From contig JAGDXR010000056.1 of the NCBI GenBank assembly GCA_023261745.1, positions 1-39,126 on the forward strand: 39,126 bases of DNA. The letters are read 5' to 3'. The position numbers and the translations under genes are program-made. A model generated the notes under the pieces. The model did not search any database. It was not told where the DNA came from and worked only from the letters and a program-made list of their open reading frames with translations. Source of the DNA: Thermoplasmata archaeon. Its GTDB lineage: Archaea > Thermoplasmatota > Thermoplasmata > Thermoplasmatales > ARK-15. Below are positions 17,092-26,278 of this stretch, one piece after another (the first letter of the stretch is position 1; every line of letters starts with the position of its first letter).

Positions 17092-17854
17092 AAATATTCT
17101 CAAAATTATTTTCTCAATTTATATTATACTGTTGCTTTTATATCTTATATTTTTTCTTTCACTGATTTATTCCATTTCAATTTCCGAATTAAATGTAATA
17201 CCCATTGGCACTGTTCATTACAGAATACAGAATGGATTATACATGAATCAGGAGGTTGAGATAATAAACAGGGGGATATATCCAATTAAGGATACATACA
17301 TTACTTACACTGTTTTTAAAAACAATTCATTAATTTCACAGAATAAATTATATTTAAATGAAATAAAGGGATTTGTCATAAAAAATATTTCCATATTCAT
17401 ACCATCAAAAAATGAAAGCATCATTGAAGGTATCATACTGAATGGAAGCAATATTTTATTACATGTACATATAAAGGGATTTTATGCATATTTGATTTCA
17501 TTTGAATTAAACTTTTCAAAATATTTTGTGATACATCCAATATTCCATTATATCATAATGAATTATTCAAGATCATTAAATAATGATACGGTTACAATTT
17601 CACTTCCAGTAAAAGTTTCATTTTATTACAATATAAAAATGAATTCATCCATAATTTCCTCATTGATTTACAAAAATAAAACAATTTCATATTCAAACGT
17701 AACATTTTTCACAAATAATTCAAACATGATCTATTTAAATTACACAATACCATTGAAGTTGATGCAAAACATTACAGATTTTCAGGATATGAATGTGAAT
17801 ATATCCGTAATCATTGGTGGAATTGATATAACGATTCCGAGGGTTGAATTATGA
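17078..17854 (+). CDS. Membrane-anchored exported protein, unknown
   Basis: The 258-residue product starts with a short basic stretch and a long hydrophobic segment (about residues 8-34) that serves as signal or anchor. The remainder looks like one or two beta-sandwich domains and has many N-x-S/T sites, as expected for a glycosylated outside domain in a wall-less acidophile. The segment VHYRIQNGLYMNQEVEIINRG resembles the first strands of CARDB-like adhesive domains, but no family is certain. Its start lies within the rubrerythrin gene and its end overlaps the next gene (ATGA, 17851-17854). Its place before an ABC exporter suggests it may be a partner or accessory of that system. Confidence 0.6.
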   Translation: MSGHKNILKIIFSIYIILLLLYLIFFLSLIYSISISELNVIPIGTVHYRIQNGLYMNQEVEIINRGIYPIKDTYITYTVFKNNSLISQNKLYLNEIKGFVIKNISIFIPSKNESIIEGIILNGSNILLHVHIKGFYAYLISFELNFSKYFVIHPIFHYIIMNYSRSLNNDTVTISLPVKVSFYYNIKMNSSIISSLIYKNKTISYSNVTFFTNNSNMIYLNYTIPLKLMQNITDFQDMNVNISVIIGGIDITIPRVEL

Positions 17855-18225
17855 AAGTTACAAGGCCTCTGATATCTCTTTTTATTTATTCAATAATTAT
17901 TCCCTACACGTTCGAATATTTCAGGGAATTGTATGTTATATCATTTTCCCTGAACATTTACATTTTAATTTTTACTGGCATTTTAATTACAATCTTTTCA
18001 TTTTTATACATGAATTTAAATAAGAAAAAATTACTGTTTTACATTTTTTATTCTGCATCTGTGATAATATATTATTTTTACATTTACATGGAATCAAGAA
18101 TTGGAATTCTGGTAAACACTTATTACATCGAGATCGATTATTCCATGATAGTTATGATTTTAATTTTAATAATTATGATAAATATTATAAGAAAGGGGCT
18201 GGAATTGAAATGGATGAACATGTGA
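17851..18225 (+). CDS. Small four-helix membrane protein, unknown
   Basis: The 124-residue product consists almost wholly of four hydrophobic helices joined by short loops, with a basic loop NLNKKKL near residue 55 and an outward loop ESRIGILVNTYYIEID. No family is recognised. Start and stop both overlap neighbours: ATGA with the exported protein upstream and 16 bases with the ABC ATPase downstream. This argues for translational coupling and for a role together with the exporter. Confidence 0.6.
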   Translation: MKVTRPLISLFIYSIIIPYTFEYFRELYVISFSLNIYILIFTGILITIFSFLYMNLNKKKLLFYIFYSASVIIYYFYIYMESRIGILVNTYYIEIDYSMIVMILILIIMINIIRKGLELKWMNM

Positions 18226-19187
18226 TTGAGGTAAAGGATCTCTATGTCAGTTATGATAAAAAAAGGTTTGCTGTTAATGGAATATCATTCAATGTAAATA
18301 AGGGCGAGGTATTTGGATTTCTGGGACCAAACGGTGCCGGAAAGACAACAACCATAAGAACGCTGACATCAGTTATAAAACCAACATCTGGAAGCGTGAA
18401 AATACTATCCATGGACATAATGAAACATTCAATCACCATTAAATCGAAGATAGGTGTCATTCTCCAATCATCCAGTCTGGAATTATCATTGAATGTTGAA
18501 CAGAATCTTTATCTTTATGGATACATGTGGAACAGAAGCAGAAAGGAAATAACCGAAAAGGTTAATGAGCTCATTGAAAAATTCGAACTTGATGAATTCA
18601 GGAAGGTTCAGGTATCTGAATTATCCATAGGAAACAGGAGAAAACTCCAGATAGCAAGGGAACTGATACATGACTTTGAGATTCTCTTTGTGGATGAACC
18701 AACGACAGGATTGGATCCCGTGATAAGAAAAAAGGTTCTTGATTATTTTCTGGAATTAAAAAGAAATGGTAAAACCATATTTTTCACAACCCATCAACTT
18801 GAAGATGCCGATTACCTGTGCGATACAGTCGCAATAATAAATAAAGGAAAGATTGTTATAAATGAGAAAAAGGATCTATTAAAGACCAGATATAAAAACA
18901 GGAGGAAGGTTGAGATCCTGTTTAATAAATACAACGAACGTCTATTTGATTATTTAAAGGGAATAGATTTTATTGAGAGCATAAAGAGTCCGGAAAATGA
19001 GAATTCATTTTACGAATTGATCATAAACGATCCATCAAAGTTCATGGATTTAATCAACTCCCTTCTCAGGGAAGGAAATGAACTCCTTTGGTTAAACATC
19101 CAAGAGGCAAGCCTTGAAGATATTTATATGGACATTTTCGGTGATAGATATGATAAAGATAATAAGAATGTCTTACAGGATAATTAG
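18210..19187 (+). CDS. ABC-2 type exporter ATP-binding protein (DrrA-like)
   Basis: This cytoplasmic ATPase powers the permease encoded next. Walker A is GPNGAGKTT (residues 39-47), the Q-loop glutamine is in VILQSS, the signature is LSIGNRRK (138-145), Walker B is ILFVDEPTTGLDP, and the switch histidine is in FFTTHQLED. The signature lacks the usual second glycine of LSGGQ, which is common in the drug and polysaccharide exporters of this class. A roughly 100-residue C-terminal extension is typical of DrrA/NatA proteins. The exported substrate is unknown. Confidence 0.88.
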   Translation: MDEHVIEVKDLYVSYDKKRFAVNGISFNVNKGEVFGFLGPNGAGKTTTIRTLTSVIKPTSGSVKILSMDIMKHSITIKSKIGVILQSSSLELSLNVEQNLYLYGYMWNRSRKEITEKVNELIEKFELDEFRKVQVSELSIGNRRKLQIARELIHDFEILFVDEPTTGLDPVIRKKVLDYFLELKRNGKTIFFTTHQLEDADYLCDTVAIINKGKIVINEKKDLLKTRYKNRRKVEILFNKYNERLFDYLKGIDFIESIKSPENENSFYELIINDPSKFMDLINSLLREGNELLWLNIQEASLEDIYMDIFGDRYDKDNKNVLQDN

Positions 19188-19923
19188 AGCAGTAACTGAT
19201 GCAAATACCCTAGGATTTCTCCTCATGATGCCTATCCTTTACCTTGTCATAATGGGTGTAATGATGGGATCCTTCATAGGAAGCTTCAAATATTATGGTC
19301 ATGAAACAAATTACATAATGTTTCTTGCACCTGGTATAATTGCAAGTCAGGTTCTCACAGGGGGAAGCATGGCCGGGTGGTCGTTGTGGATGGACAAGAG
19401 GACTGGAATGATCGAACAGATATTTTCAATGCCGTACAGAAAAAGTGATTACCTGATTGGAATAATAATAGCCATGACGATCATTTCAATAATTTCATCA
19501 ATGATCATGCTAATTTTCTCAATTCCATTCATAAAGATCATAATGACTGTATCCGATTTTCTTTTCATAATACTGAATTTATTTCTGGGGACATTATTTT
19601 TTGGTATGTTAAACCTGACCATAGGAATTATAGTAAAATCTAACCAGTTCATGAATCTTATAAGCAATGTTTTATACATGGTTTTAACATTTGCATCATC
19701 AATCTTTTATCCCATATCCCAGAATTCTCCTGCAGTTCTTAAATACATATCTGATACAAACCCTCTTACTTATGTTTCGAATTGCATCAGGGACGCATTT
19801 TTCAATAATATAAACGGTAACGATTACATTTCTATATTTCTTCTTGTAATACTATCCCTTATCATGACACTGATTACAATCCTCACATACAGGAAGATAA
19901 AATTTGTGAATCTATATGTCTAA
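19150..19923 (+). CDS. ABC-2 type exporter permease (DrrB-like)
   Basis: This is an integral membrane subunit with about six helices and the ABC-2 layout: N-terminal amphipathic stretch, first helix LGFLLMMPILYLVIMGV, an outside loop, and the conserved helix 5 region with FYPISQNSPAVLKYISDTNPLTYVSN, matching the family motif PLxxxP/NPLTY. The frame opens at 19114, but the ATG at 19150 is preferred because GGTGAT (19140-19145) sits four bases upstream and could pair with the 16S rRNA tail; ATG at 19168 is an alternative. It overlaps the ATPase gene. It ends the plus-strand cluster; the 69-base spacer before rad50 is A/T-rich with T runs usable as termination signals for both convergent genes. 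Confidence 0.85.
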   Translation: MIKIIRMSYRIIRAVTDANTLGFLLMMPILYLVIMGVMMGSFIGSFKYYGHETNYIMFLAPGIIASQVLTGGSMAGWSLWMDKRTGMIEQIFSMPYRKSDYLIGIIIAMTIISIISSMIMLIFSIPFIKIIMTVSDFLFIILNLFLGTLFFGMLNLTIGIIVKSNQFMNLISNVLYMVLTFASSIFYPISQNSPAVLKYISDTNPLTYVSNCIRDAFFNNINGNDYISIFLLVILSLIMTLITILTYRKIKFVNLYV

Positions 19924-19992
19924 TTTTCTGAAAAATCATTTTAAATGCATGGAATAATATTAAAAAATTTTTAAACAGTCTTCAAACTATTT

Positions 19993-22431
19993 TCAGATTA
20001 TTTTGCTCTCATTGTTTTCTTTTTCAACTTTTATAATTCTATCTGCAATGGATTCAAGTTCCCTTTCATGCGTAACTATAATAATCTGATTCAGATCCAT
20101 ACTATCAAGTATATCTGAAAACTTGTTAATCTGATCCCTGCTGAACCCTTCCGTTGGTTCATCCAGAATGATTATCCCTTCCCTGAGGGAATTAATCGAT
20201 TCCCTTAAAATATCATTCAGCGAGAGCCTGTAGGCGAGAGATATCGATGATCTTTCGCCCCCGCTCAGAGATGATGAATCTATATCATATGTATCCTGCT
20301 TTACATCAGGTGAAAAGTTTTCATTTATCTCGATTGATTTTGTTGGATCATTTATTAGGTATGAAAAATATGTCTGTATCTTTTCGTTCATTGTTCTCCT
20401 TATTTTTTCCATTATTATTTCTTCAATGTTTTCAACCGATGGAATATAGAATTCATCAATCCAGTTTATAACCCTCTTTAAAAGTTCAATTTTTTCTGAA
20501 ATTCTTTTCTTTTCTTCATATTCATTTGACCTAGTTTCAAGTTCTTTCATGGCCGAATCTATCTTTCCATTTGCCCTGCCCAGATCATGCATTTTTTCAT
20601 TTTCCATATCCTTCAGATTTCTGTATTTATCTTTTAAGGAATTCAAATCACCGAATATTTTATTCCTTTCCTTCAAAATTTCTTCATAGTTTTCCAGATC
20701 CTGATTAATATTTCTCACATCTTCCTCAAGTTCTTCTTTACGCTTTTTCTTTTCATCCATGGATATTTTTAATTTTTCAATTTTGTTTTTTATTTCATTA
20801 TTTCTGTTGTATAAATCGATGTTTTTTTCAAGATTTTCCCTATTAATCTTCAGTCTTTCCTTTTCCTCATTTATAACATTTATATTATTCTGAACGGCAT
20901 CAAAATCCTCTATTTCCTTTTCAATATTCATTTTTTTATTTATCAGATCTTCGATTTTCTTTTTGTTTTTTTCCAGCCTTTTATTTATTTCCGACAATTC
21001 ATTCTTTTTTTCATTCCTCTTTCTTATCAGTGCACGCACATTTCTAAGTATTTTTTTCTGGTCTTCCAGAGATTTAATTTTTTCCTCTATTTTTTTGATT
21101 TCATTTCTTTCAACATCAATCTTCTTCAGATATTCATCTTCATGTCCATGAATGGTTCTTCCGCATGTTGGACAGTATCCCTGTTTAATGATCACTTCAT
21201 AATTTTTTTCGGTAATTTCATGGACTGATCTAATTTTTAAAAGATTTTTGATTTCATTATCCAGCTTTTCAATTTCAATTTCCACATCGGATTCATTTTC
21301 AAATTCTACTGAAATTAGCTTTTTGATGGAATCTTCAATATCTTTTATACTCAAATTTAAATCTTCAGCAGTTTTATTATCATTGTTAATTTCATCATTT
21401 AAATTCTTAATCATTTTATCCTCTTCTTTAATTTCCCCTTTTTTTCTTTCAATAACATTCAATCTTTTATTGTATTCAATTAGCTTTTTATCAATTTCAT
21501 TCAATTTTTCATTGATTTTATTGTATAAATTTTTATCCGGTTCAGGTACATTCATTAAATTGGATTTTAAATCATCCATATCTTTTTCAATTTTTTTAAT
21601 TTCGTCTCTCAGGCTTTCTATCAATTTAATGCTTTTATCACGCTGCTTTTTTAATTCCTCCTTCTTTGAAATTTCATTTTCCATTTCCTTTATTTTATTT
21701 TCATGTTCATTGATTTTTATCTCATATTCTCCAATTTCTTTTCTTAGATTTTCAATTTCCTTTCCCATTCTGTTTTTCTCTGCATTCAATATTTCAAGAT
21801 TATTCTTCAAATTGTTTATAATATCCTTTATTTCATTTATATCCTGTATTCTGGCCTCATAAATTTTAATTCTCATTTCAAGTTCCTTCAGAATTTCTTC
21901 CCCATTTTGAATAATGATCCTGTATTCATCTATACCTGTCGCTCTTCTAATTATGTTCAACCTTACCTCATCATTTTCATCTAAAATTCTTCTCATTTCT
22001 TCCTGTGGAATATAGATTGCATATCTGAATATTATGGACCTTGTCCTTGGATTTTTGTATTCCTTCAGGTCAAGTATCCTTAATATCTCTGTTTTTGCCT
22101 CTTCTGCAGAATACCTGTTTATATATTCCCCGTAATCTATCGATATATCCTGAGAAAATCGGTCCCTGTCCTTTTTTACTGTTCTTTTTATTCTATATTT
22201 TTGGCCGTTTATGGAAAATTCCAGATTAACATTCCCCCTTCTTTCACCAAGGCGTAACAATTTTTCAGGGTCCACATTTGAAAATCCGAATAATGCAAAA
22301 TCAATGGCCATGAGTATTGTGGATTTTCCTGACCCGATGTCACCTATTAGAAGATTTTTTCCGCTTGAAAAATGAATTCTTGCATATTTATAGCTCCTTA
22401 TATTGTTCAGTTCAATATTTTCAATTATCAT
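19993..22431 (-). CDS. rad50: DNA double-strand break repair ATPase Rad50
   Basis: Rad50 is the SMC-like ATPase that, with Mre11, tethers and processes DNA ends. Walker A is GDIGSGKST (residues 30-38). Long antiparallel coiled-coil arms flank the zinc hook CPTCG (near residue 419). The signature LSGGERSS (about 720) and Walker B IIILDEPTEGF (about 748-758) are followed by VTHERELE. At 812 residues it is a normal, somewhat compact archaeal Rad50. Its ATG overlaps the mre11 stop by 11 bases. It is the last gene of the nurA-herA-mre11-rad50 operon. Confidence 0.96.
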   Translation of the reverse strand: MIIENIELNNIRSYKYARIHFSSGKNLLIGDIGSGKSTILMAIDFALFGFSNVDPEKLLRLGERRGNVNLEFSINGQKYRIKRTVKKDRDRFSQDISIDYGEYINRYSAEEAKTEILRILDLKEYKNPRTRSIIFRYAIYIPQEEMRRILDENDEVRLNIIRRATGIDEYRIIIQNGEEILKELEMRIKIYEARIQDINEIKDIINNLKNNLEILNAEKNRMGKEIENLRKEIGEYEIKINEHENKIKEMENEISKKEELKKQRDKSIKLIESLRDEIKKIEKDMDDLKSNLMNVPEPDKNLYNKINEKLNEIDKKLIEYNKRLNVIERKKGEIKEEDKMIKNLNDEINNDNKTAEDLNLSIKDIEDSIKKLISVEFENESDVEIEIEKLDNEIKNLLKIRSVHEITEKNYEVIIKQGYCPTCGRTIHGHEDEYLKKIDVERNEIKKIEEKIKSLEDQKKILRNVRALIRKRNEKKNELSEINKRLEKNKKKIEDLINKKMNIEKEIEDFDAVQNNINVINEEKERLKINRENLEKNIDLYNRNNEIKNKIEKLKISMDEKKKRKEELEEDVRNINQDLENYEEILKERNKIFGDLNSLKDKYRNLKDMENEKMHDLGRANGKIDSAMKELETRSNEYEEKKRISEKIELLKRVINWIDEFYIPSVENIEEIIMEKIRRTMNEKIQTYFSYLINDPTKSIEINENFSPDVKQDTYDIDSSSLSGGERSSISLAYRLSLNDILRESINSLREGIIILDEPTEGFSRDQINKFSDILDSMDLNQIIIVTHERELESIADRIIKVEKENNESKII

Positions 22432-23659
22432 TTTCTATCCCGAGCCTTTTAAAAACATCATCCCTTATCCTTTTAATATAATCATCCTTTTTTTCATTTT
22501 CTCCTTGGTCCCTTGAAAGAATAGCCTTTAAATCCATCGCGAGTGAAACACCTTTATCACCATCAAGAAATTCTCGTTCAAACTTCATTTTTGAAAGATT
22601 TTCCCTGAAGACATTTTTTGATATTTCTTCATTTGTAAGTTCAAAATTGTAATATTTTTCAGTTTTTCTAACCGTTACATTAAAAGAGATTTCTACATCA
22701 AGTGCCCCCATATTCATGAGTTTATCCCTGATCTTTATTTTATTTATATCCGTAGTCTTTCCTGAAATGAGTTCTCCCCATATTTTCAATAAAACGATTT
22801 TATCCTTGACATTGAAATTTTCCACTTCATCAATGACCTTCTTATATGCACTGAGAGAATCCACACCGTCCACATCAATATTCATTAGCAATGGTATATA
22901 TCTATCATTTTTAATAAATTTATAATTCAGAATTTTGGAATCAAATTCAACTATGAAGAACCCCCTTTCACTGCCTCTTGCAAAATCTTCAAGATCTGTA
23001 AGATCTGCACCAAATAACGGTCCCGGATAAAAGAATTTCATATGATCATATTCCTTTACGATCTTTTTGTGTATGTGACCACCAGCATAGTAATCCATGT
23101 CCCTTGGAACAAGACTAACGGGTATTTCAGTTCCAAAATATTTGGTAGTTCTTGCCAACTCAGTAATTGCTGAATGAAACACAAAAATCCTGAAACCATC
23201 TGCATTTTCATAACCGTTCAATAATCTGAAGTAATCTTCTTCGAGGCCTCTCTTACGTGCCGATATTCCATAAATATATGCATTGCATTTTTTATTTATT
23301 GTTGGCCTTAATGTTATCTTCTCATTCTCAATTTTATATTTAAACACGTTTTCAAATAATCCTGCTGATTCAAGAAGATCAAATATTGATGAATTATTTA
23401 TTGAATAGTCATGGCTTCCAGGAATAGCATATATACTGATTCCAGTTTCTCTGAGTTCCTTCATCTTTTTTATTGCTTTTCTTATGGATGAAATATCAGG
23501 GTACGGATTATCGAACAGGTCACCGCTTATGATTATAAAATCCACATTTTCGTTCTTTGATGTTTCAAGTGCATTTACGAATGACTGAACGTTTATTTCC
23601 CTCAATCTTCTGTTCAGGGAACCAAGATGCACATCCGATATATGTGAAAACTTACTCAT
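22421..23659 (-). CDS. mre11: DNA double-strand break repair nuclease Mre11
   Basis: Mre11 is the manganese-dependent nuclease that opens DNA ends with Rad50. Phosphoesterase motifs are SDVHLG (D9, H11), SGDLFDN, PGSHDYS, FVFHSAITE and GGHIHKK. The third motif is GSHD where many relatives have GNHD, a variant also seen in other archaeal Mre11 proteins. A GTG at 23668 would add three residues, but the ATG at 23659 is preferred because the protein then begins MSKFSHISD like the family, with GGTGG eight bases upstream. The start overlaps the herA stop (ATGAGTAA). The C-terminal cap and Rad50-binding region follow the nuclease part. Confidence 0.95.
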   Translation of the reverse strand: MSKFSHISDVHLGSLNRRLREINVQSFVNALETSKNENVDFIIISGDLFDNPYPDISSIRKAIKKMKELRETGISIYAIPGSHDYSINNSSIFDLLESAGLFENVFKYKIENEKITLRPTINKKCNAYIYGISARKRGLEEDYFRLLNGYENADGFRIFVFHSAITELARTTKYFGTEIPVSLVPRDMDYYAGGHIHKKIVKEYDHMKFFYPGPLFGADLTDLEDFARGSERGFFIVEFDSKILNYKFIKNDRYIPLLMNIDVDGVDSLSAYKKVIDEVENFNVKDKIVLLKIWGELISGKTTDINKIKIRDKLMNMGALDVEISFNVTVRKTEKYYNFELTNEEISKNVFRENLSKMKFEREFLDGDKGVSLAMDLKAILSRDQGENEKKDDYIKRIRDDVFKRLGIENDN

Positions 23660-25199
23660 CAGAACCACCGATTATTTTTGTAGGCAATTTTTTCATTTCA
23701 TTTTTTGTTAAATCTTCAATTTTTGGGAAATATACGGGTACAGGAAAATCAAAAAATATTGAGGATATTATTGCCTCACCCTTCCCTAGACTCCTGATTA
23801 TGGATTTTTCCATTTCAAGATACGTTGGGGTACTTTCAACGACCTTGTTTATTTCATTGGAATTTTCAAGACCCAGTATTATAAAGGTGTTAATATTTGA
23901 AAGAATATCACTGTCAATTGGTGTTATTAACTGTGATATTGCAATCAGACCTATTCTGAACTTTCTGCCTTCCCTTGCTATTCTCATGAAAATATTATCA
24001 TTTCCTTTTTTACTGAATTCATTTGAAAGAATAATCCTTGCCTCCTCAATTACAAAAACCACATTATTTATTTCTTCCATCCTGTCTTTGTTTTTCAAAT
24101 TAAAATGTCTTTCATATATCCTGTTTGCAACCATGCTTTCTATAAGAATGGCCTGCATGTCATCAAGGTTTGAAGAATCAAGAATGACGATCCTCCCCGA
24201 TTCAAGATCTTCAACCATATTTTCTACGCTGTCTTTTACAATATTTTCCCTTGTAAATATATTGTTTTCATACAGTTCAATGTTTTCCTCTACATTTGCA
24301 TTGAAAAGGAATTCAAATTTTCTTCTCAGAGACTTTTCAGTGCTGGAAGCCATATCCGAATAATTTTTGTCAAATAGATAATCAAGCCAGACTCTATTTT
24401 CCTGTGTTTTAAATTCTCCTTTCTTCATAATGTTTTTATATCTGTTTACGAAGGCCTGAATCTGCGTGTCTGTAAAATATCCAGTATTTTCCAGATCTTC
24501 AGGAGTTATTTTATTGAGATCTATTTTTATGGAATTTGCCCCCCTGTTGTTCTGAGTATTTTTGCTGTAATATGAAACATTTTTTCTGTTCCTGAATATT
24601 TCATGATACTCATTGTGCGGATCAATTGTAAAAATTCCAATGCCTGAATCCAGTAAACTGTTGATCATGACCTTTGTTGCATTGCTCTTTCCTCTTCCGG
24701 TGGATGCAACAATAAAAACATGGTGTGATAAAATTTCCCTTGCATCACCCCTCAACTGAAAATCCTTATTATATTCATCCCCATTTCTAATATATCCAAG
24801 TAATAGATTTCCATTATCAAGATTCATCCTTTTTATATCATCTATGTTTATTTTCCTTATTATTGAAAACTGGTCCGGAATGATTTTTATTTTTTTTGGA
24901 TTCTCTGTGGATATGTCCAGAAGAGGAATAGCAATTATCTTTTTGTACATATTATCTTTTCCATAGATATTTTCCTTTAAAACACCGTTTCTTGAAAAGG
25001 ATAGTATATTTCCTGAAATTATTTCACTGCCGAGATTTCCCGTAAGTCCCTGATACTCAATATCAACAACCTTGTATACCAGCCTGTGCCTTTCATTTTC
25101 AGCAACAATCATCTCACCAAGTTTAAGGTCTATTCCAGGATTCAGCCTAATCTTTATGATCTCCGTATTTCCTTCATAAACTGCCCCTAATGCTTCCAT
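23652..25199 (-). CDS. herA: HerA bipolar DNA translocase
   Basis: HerA is a hexameric FtsK-clade motor that works with NurA to resect DNA ends. An N-terminal beta-barrel HAS domain (about residues 1-140) precedes the P-loop ASTGRGKSN (165-173) and the Walker B VVFVIEEARI. The motif TIDPHNEYHEIF after the P-loop and the late AISQLITPIDSDILSN are typical. The length of 515 residues is normal. It lies four bases after nurA and overlaps mre11, giving the standard archaeal resection operon. Confidence 0.95.
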   Translation of the reverse strand: MEALGAVYEGNTEIIKIRLNPGIDLKLGEMIVAENERHRLVYKVVDIEYQGLTGNLGSEIISGNILSFSRNGVLKENIYGKDNMYKKIIAIPLLDISTENPKKIKIIPDQFSIIRKINIDDIKRMNLDNGNLLLGYIRNGDEYNKDFQLRGDAREILSHHVFIVASTGRGKSNATKVMINSLLDSGIGIFTIDPHNEYHEIFRNRKNVSYYSKNTQNNRGANSIKIDLNKITPEDLENTGYFTDTQIQAFVNRYKNIMKKGEFKTQENRVWLDYLFDKNYSDMASSTEKSLRRKFEFLFNANVEENIELYENNIFTRENIVKDSVENMVEDLESGRIVILDSSNLDDMQAILIESMVANRIYERHFNLKNKDRMEEINNVVFVIEEARIILSNEFSKKGNDNIFMRIAREGRKFRIGLIAISQLITPIDSDILSNINTFIILGLENSNEINKVVESTPTYLEMEKSIIRSLGKGEAIISSIFFDFPVPVYFPKIEDLTKNEMKKLPTKIIGGSDE

Positions 25200-25203
25200 T
25201 TTA

Positions 25204-26241
25204 TCACCTTATTAAATTCAGTAAATCATGAATGTTTTCATTATTCAGGTTATCTATCAAATCCGGCCTTTTTTCAACTATTTTTGTATAAAATTCATTA
25301 TGAAGATAATTAATTTCATTTTTGTTCACCCTCGCATGAGAATCAGCAAGGATCATTTGGAGTGGATATCCAGGTATATATATGTTTTCAGAATAATTCA
25401 TGAAAGTTTCCATAACACCTTTTATATCATTTCTATGAGTGTAAAGATCTATTCTGAACGAATTTGGCTGATTACTTTTAAATTTTGCAATGTAAACATC
25501 AGATTTGTAATCCGCTGAATTTACATTTCCAAGATATATGTAGCATGGGCATTTTCCTGCCCTGTCGAGTTCATTCATTACTGAATGCATTGAATTTTTA
25601 TTTTTGTCCCTCAAGGAATGAGTCTTTGAAATACCTATGAGGTATAATTTATTTGTATCCACAAATCCGGTAATTTTATCAAGAATGGTGTTTTCTCTGA
25701 TCCCCGAGGATTGCAGTGATCCATCCATAACGATTCCATCCAGAGAAATTCCATCATTCATTTTATTGTGACATATATGCATCGAATAAATTTTTTCTGC
25801 CTCTCTCATAAAAATTGTTGAATAATAATTGAATATCATATCTTCAAATACCGGGACCGAAAAATTTATTTTATATCGGCCGTGAAGGTCATGAAAAATA
25901 TCTTCTTCCTCTATTAAATTTATGTTAACCTGATCCTCATCAATATTTATGATAAGATATGAATCATAGCTTTTTATTTCAAATTCATTTTCTTTTTTTA
26001 AGACATATGCTGTCCTTAACAGATACAGAGAATTATTTTCAATACTTATTATTTCTCCTATTCCACCATCTACATAAAGAAAATTCATGTCCTCATTTTT
26101 ATTCATTTTAATTATATCATTTTCTTCAATATTATATGGTTTAAAATTGTCATGGAATTTAAGAACACTTAAAGGAAATTTCAATTCACCTTTCCTTACT
26201 GAATTTATAAACATATCCGTTGTATGATCTATGAACATCAT
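25204..26241 (-). CDS. nurA: NurA 5'-3' nuclease
   Basis: NurA is the nuclease partner of HerA and has an RNase H-like fold. Likely metal-binding acidic residues are visible in FLYVDGGIG (D58), IVMDGSLQ (about 170) and ILADSHARV (about 296). The segment GISKTHSLRDKN is also a family hallmark. The length of 345 residues is normal. It begins at tandem ATG codons (26241 or 26238) and is the first gene of the operon, four bases before herA. Confidence 0.92.
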   Translation of the reverse strand: MMFIDHTTDMFINSVRKGELKFPLSVLKFHDNFKPYNIEENDIIKMNKNEDMNFLYVDGGIGEIISIENNSLYLLRTAYVLKKENEFEIKSYDSYLIINIDEDQVNINLIEEEDIFHDLHGRYKINFSVPVFEDMIFNYYSTIFMREAEKIYSMHICHNKMNDGISLDGIVMDGSLQSSGIRENTILDKITGFVDTNKLYLIGISKTHSLRDKNKNSMHSVMNELDRAGKCPCYIYLGNVNSADYKSDVYIAKFKSNQPNSFRIDLYTHRNDIKGVMETFMNYSENIYIPGYPLQMILADSHARVNKNEINYLHNEFYTKIVEKRPDLIDNLNNENIHDLLNLIR

Positions 26242-26278
26242 GCCTTATTACATATAAATTATATAAAACATTTTCTTT

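Noticed and set aside
21248-21862. A long plus-strand open frame (204 codons) opposite rad50.
   Set aside because: It is the antisense image of the Rad50 coiled coil: runs of Glu, Lys and Asn codons read backwards as Phe, Ser and Ile. It has no family resemblance and no promoter or ribosome binding site.
23557-24363. A 268-codon plus-strand open frame opposite herA and mre11.
   Set aside because: It lies wholly across two well-supported genes, is rich in Ser, Phe and Ile as antisense frames are here, and matches no family.
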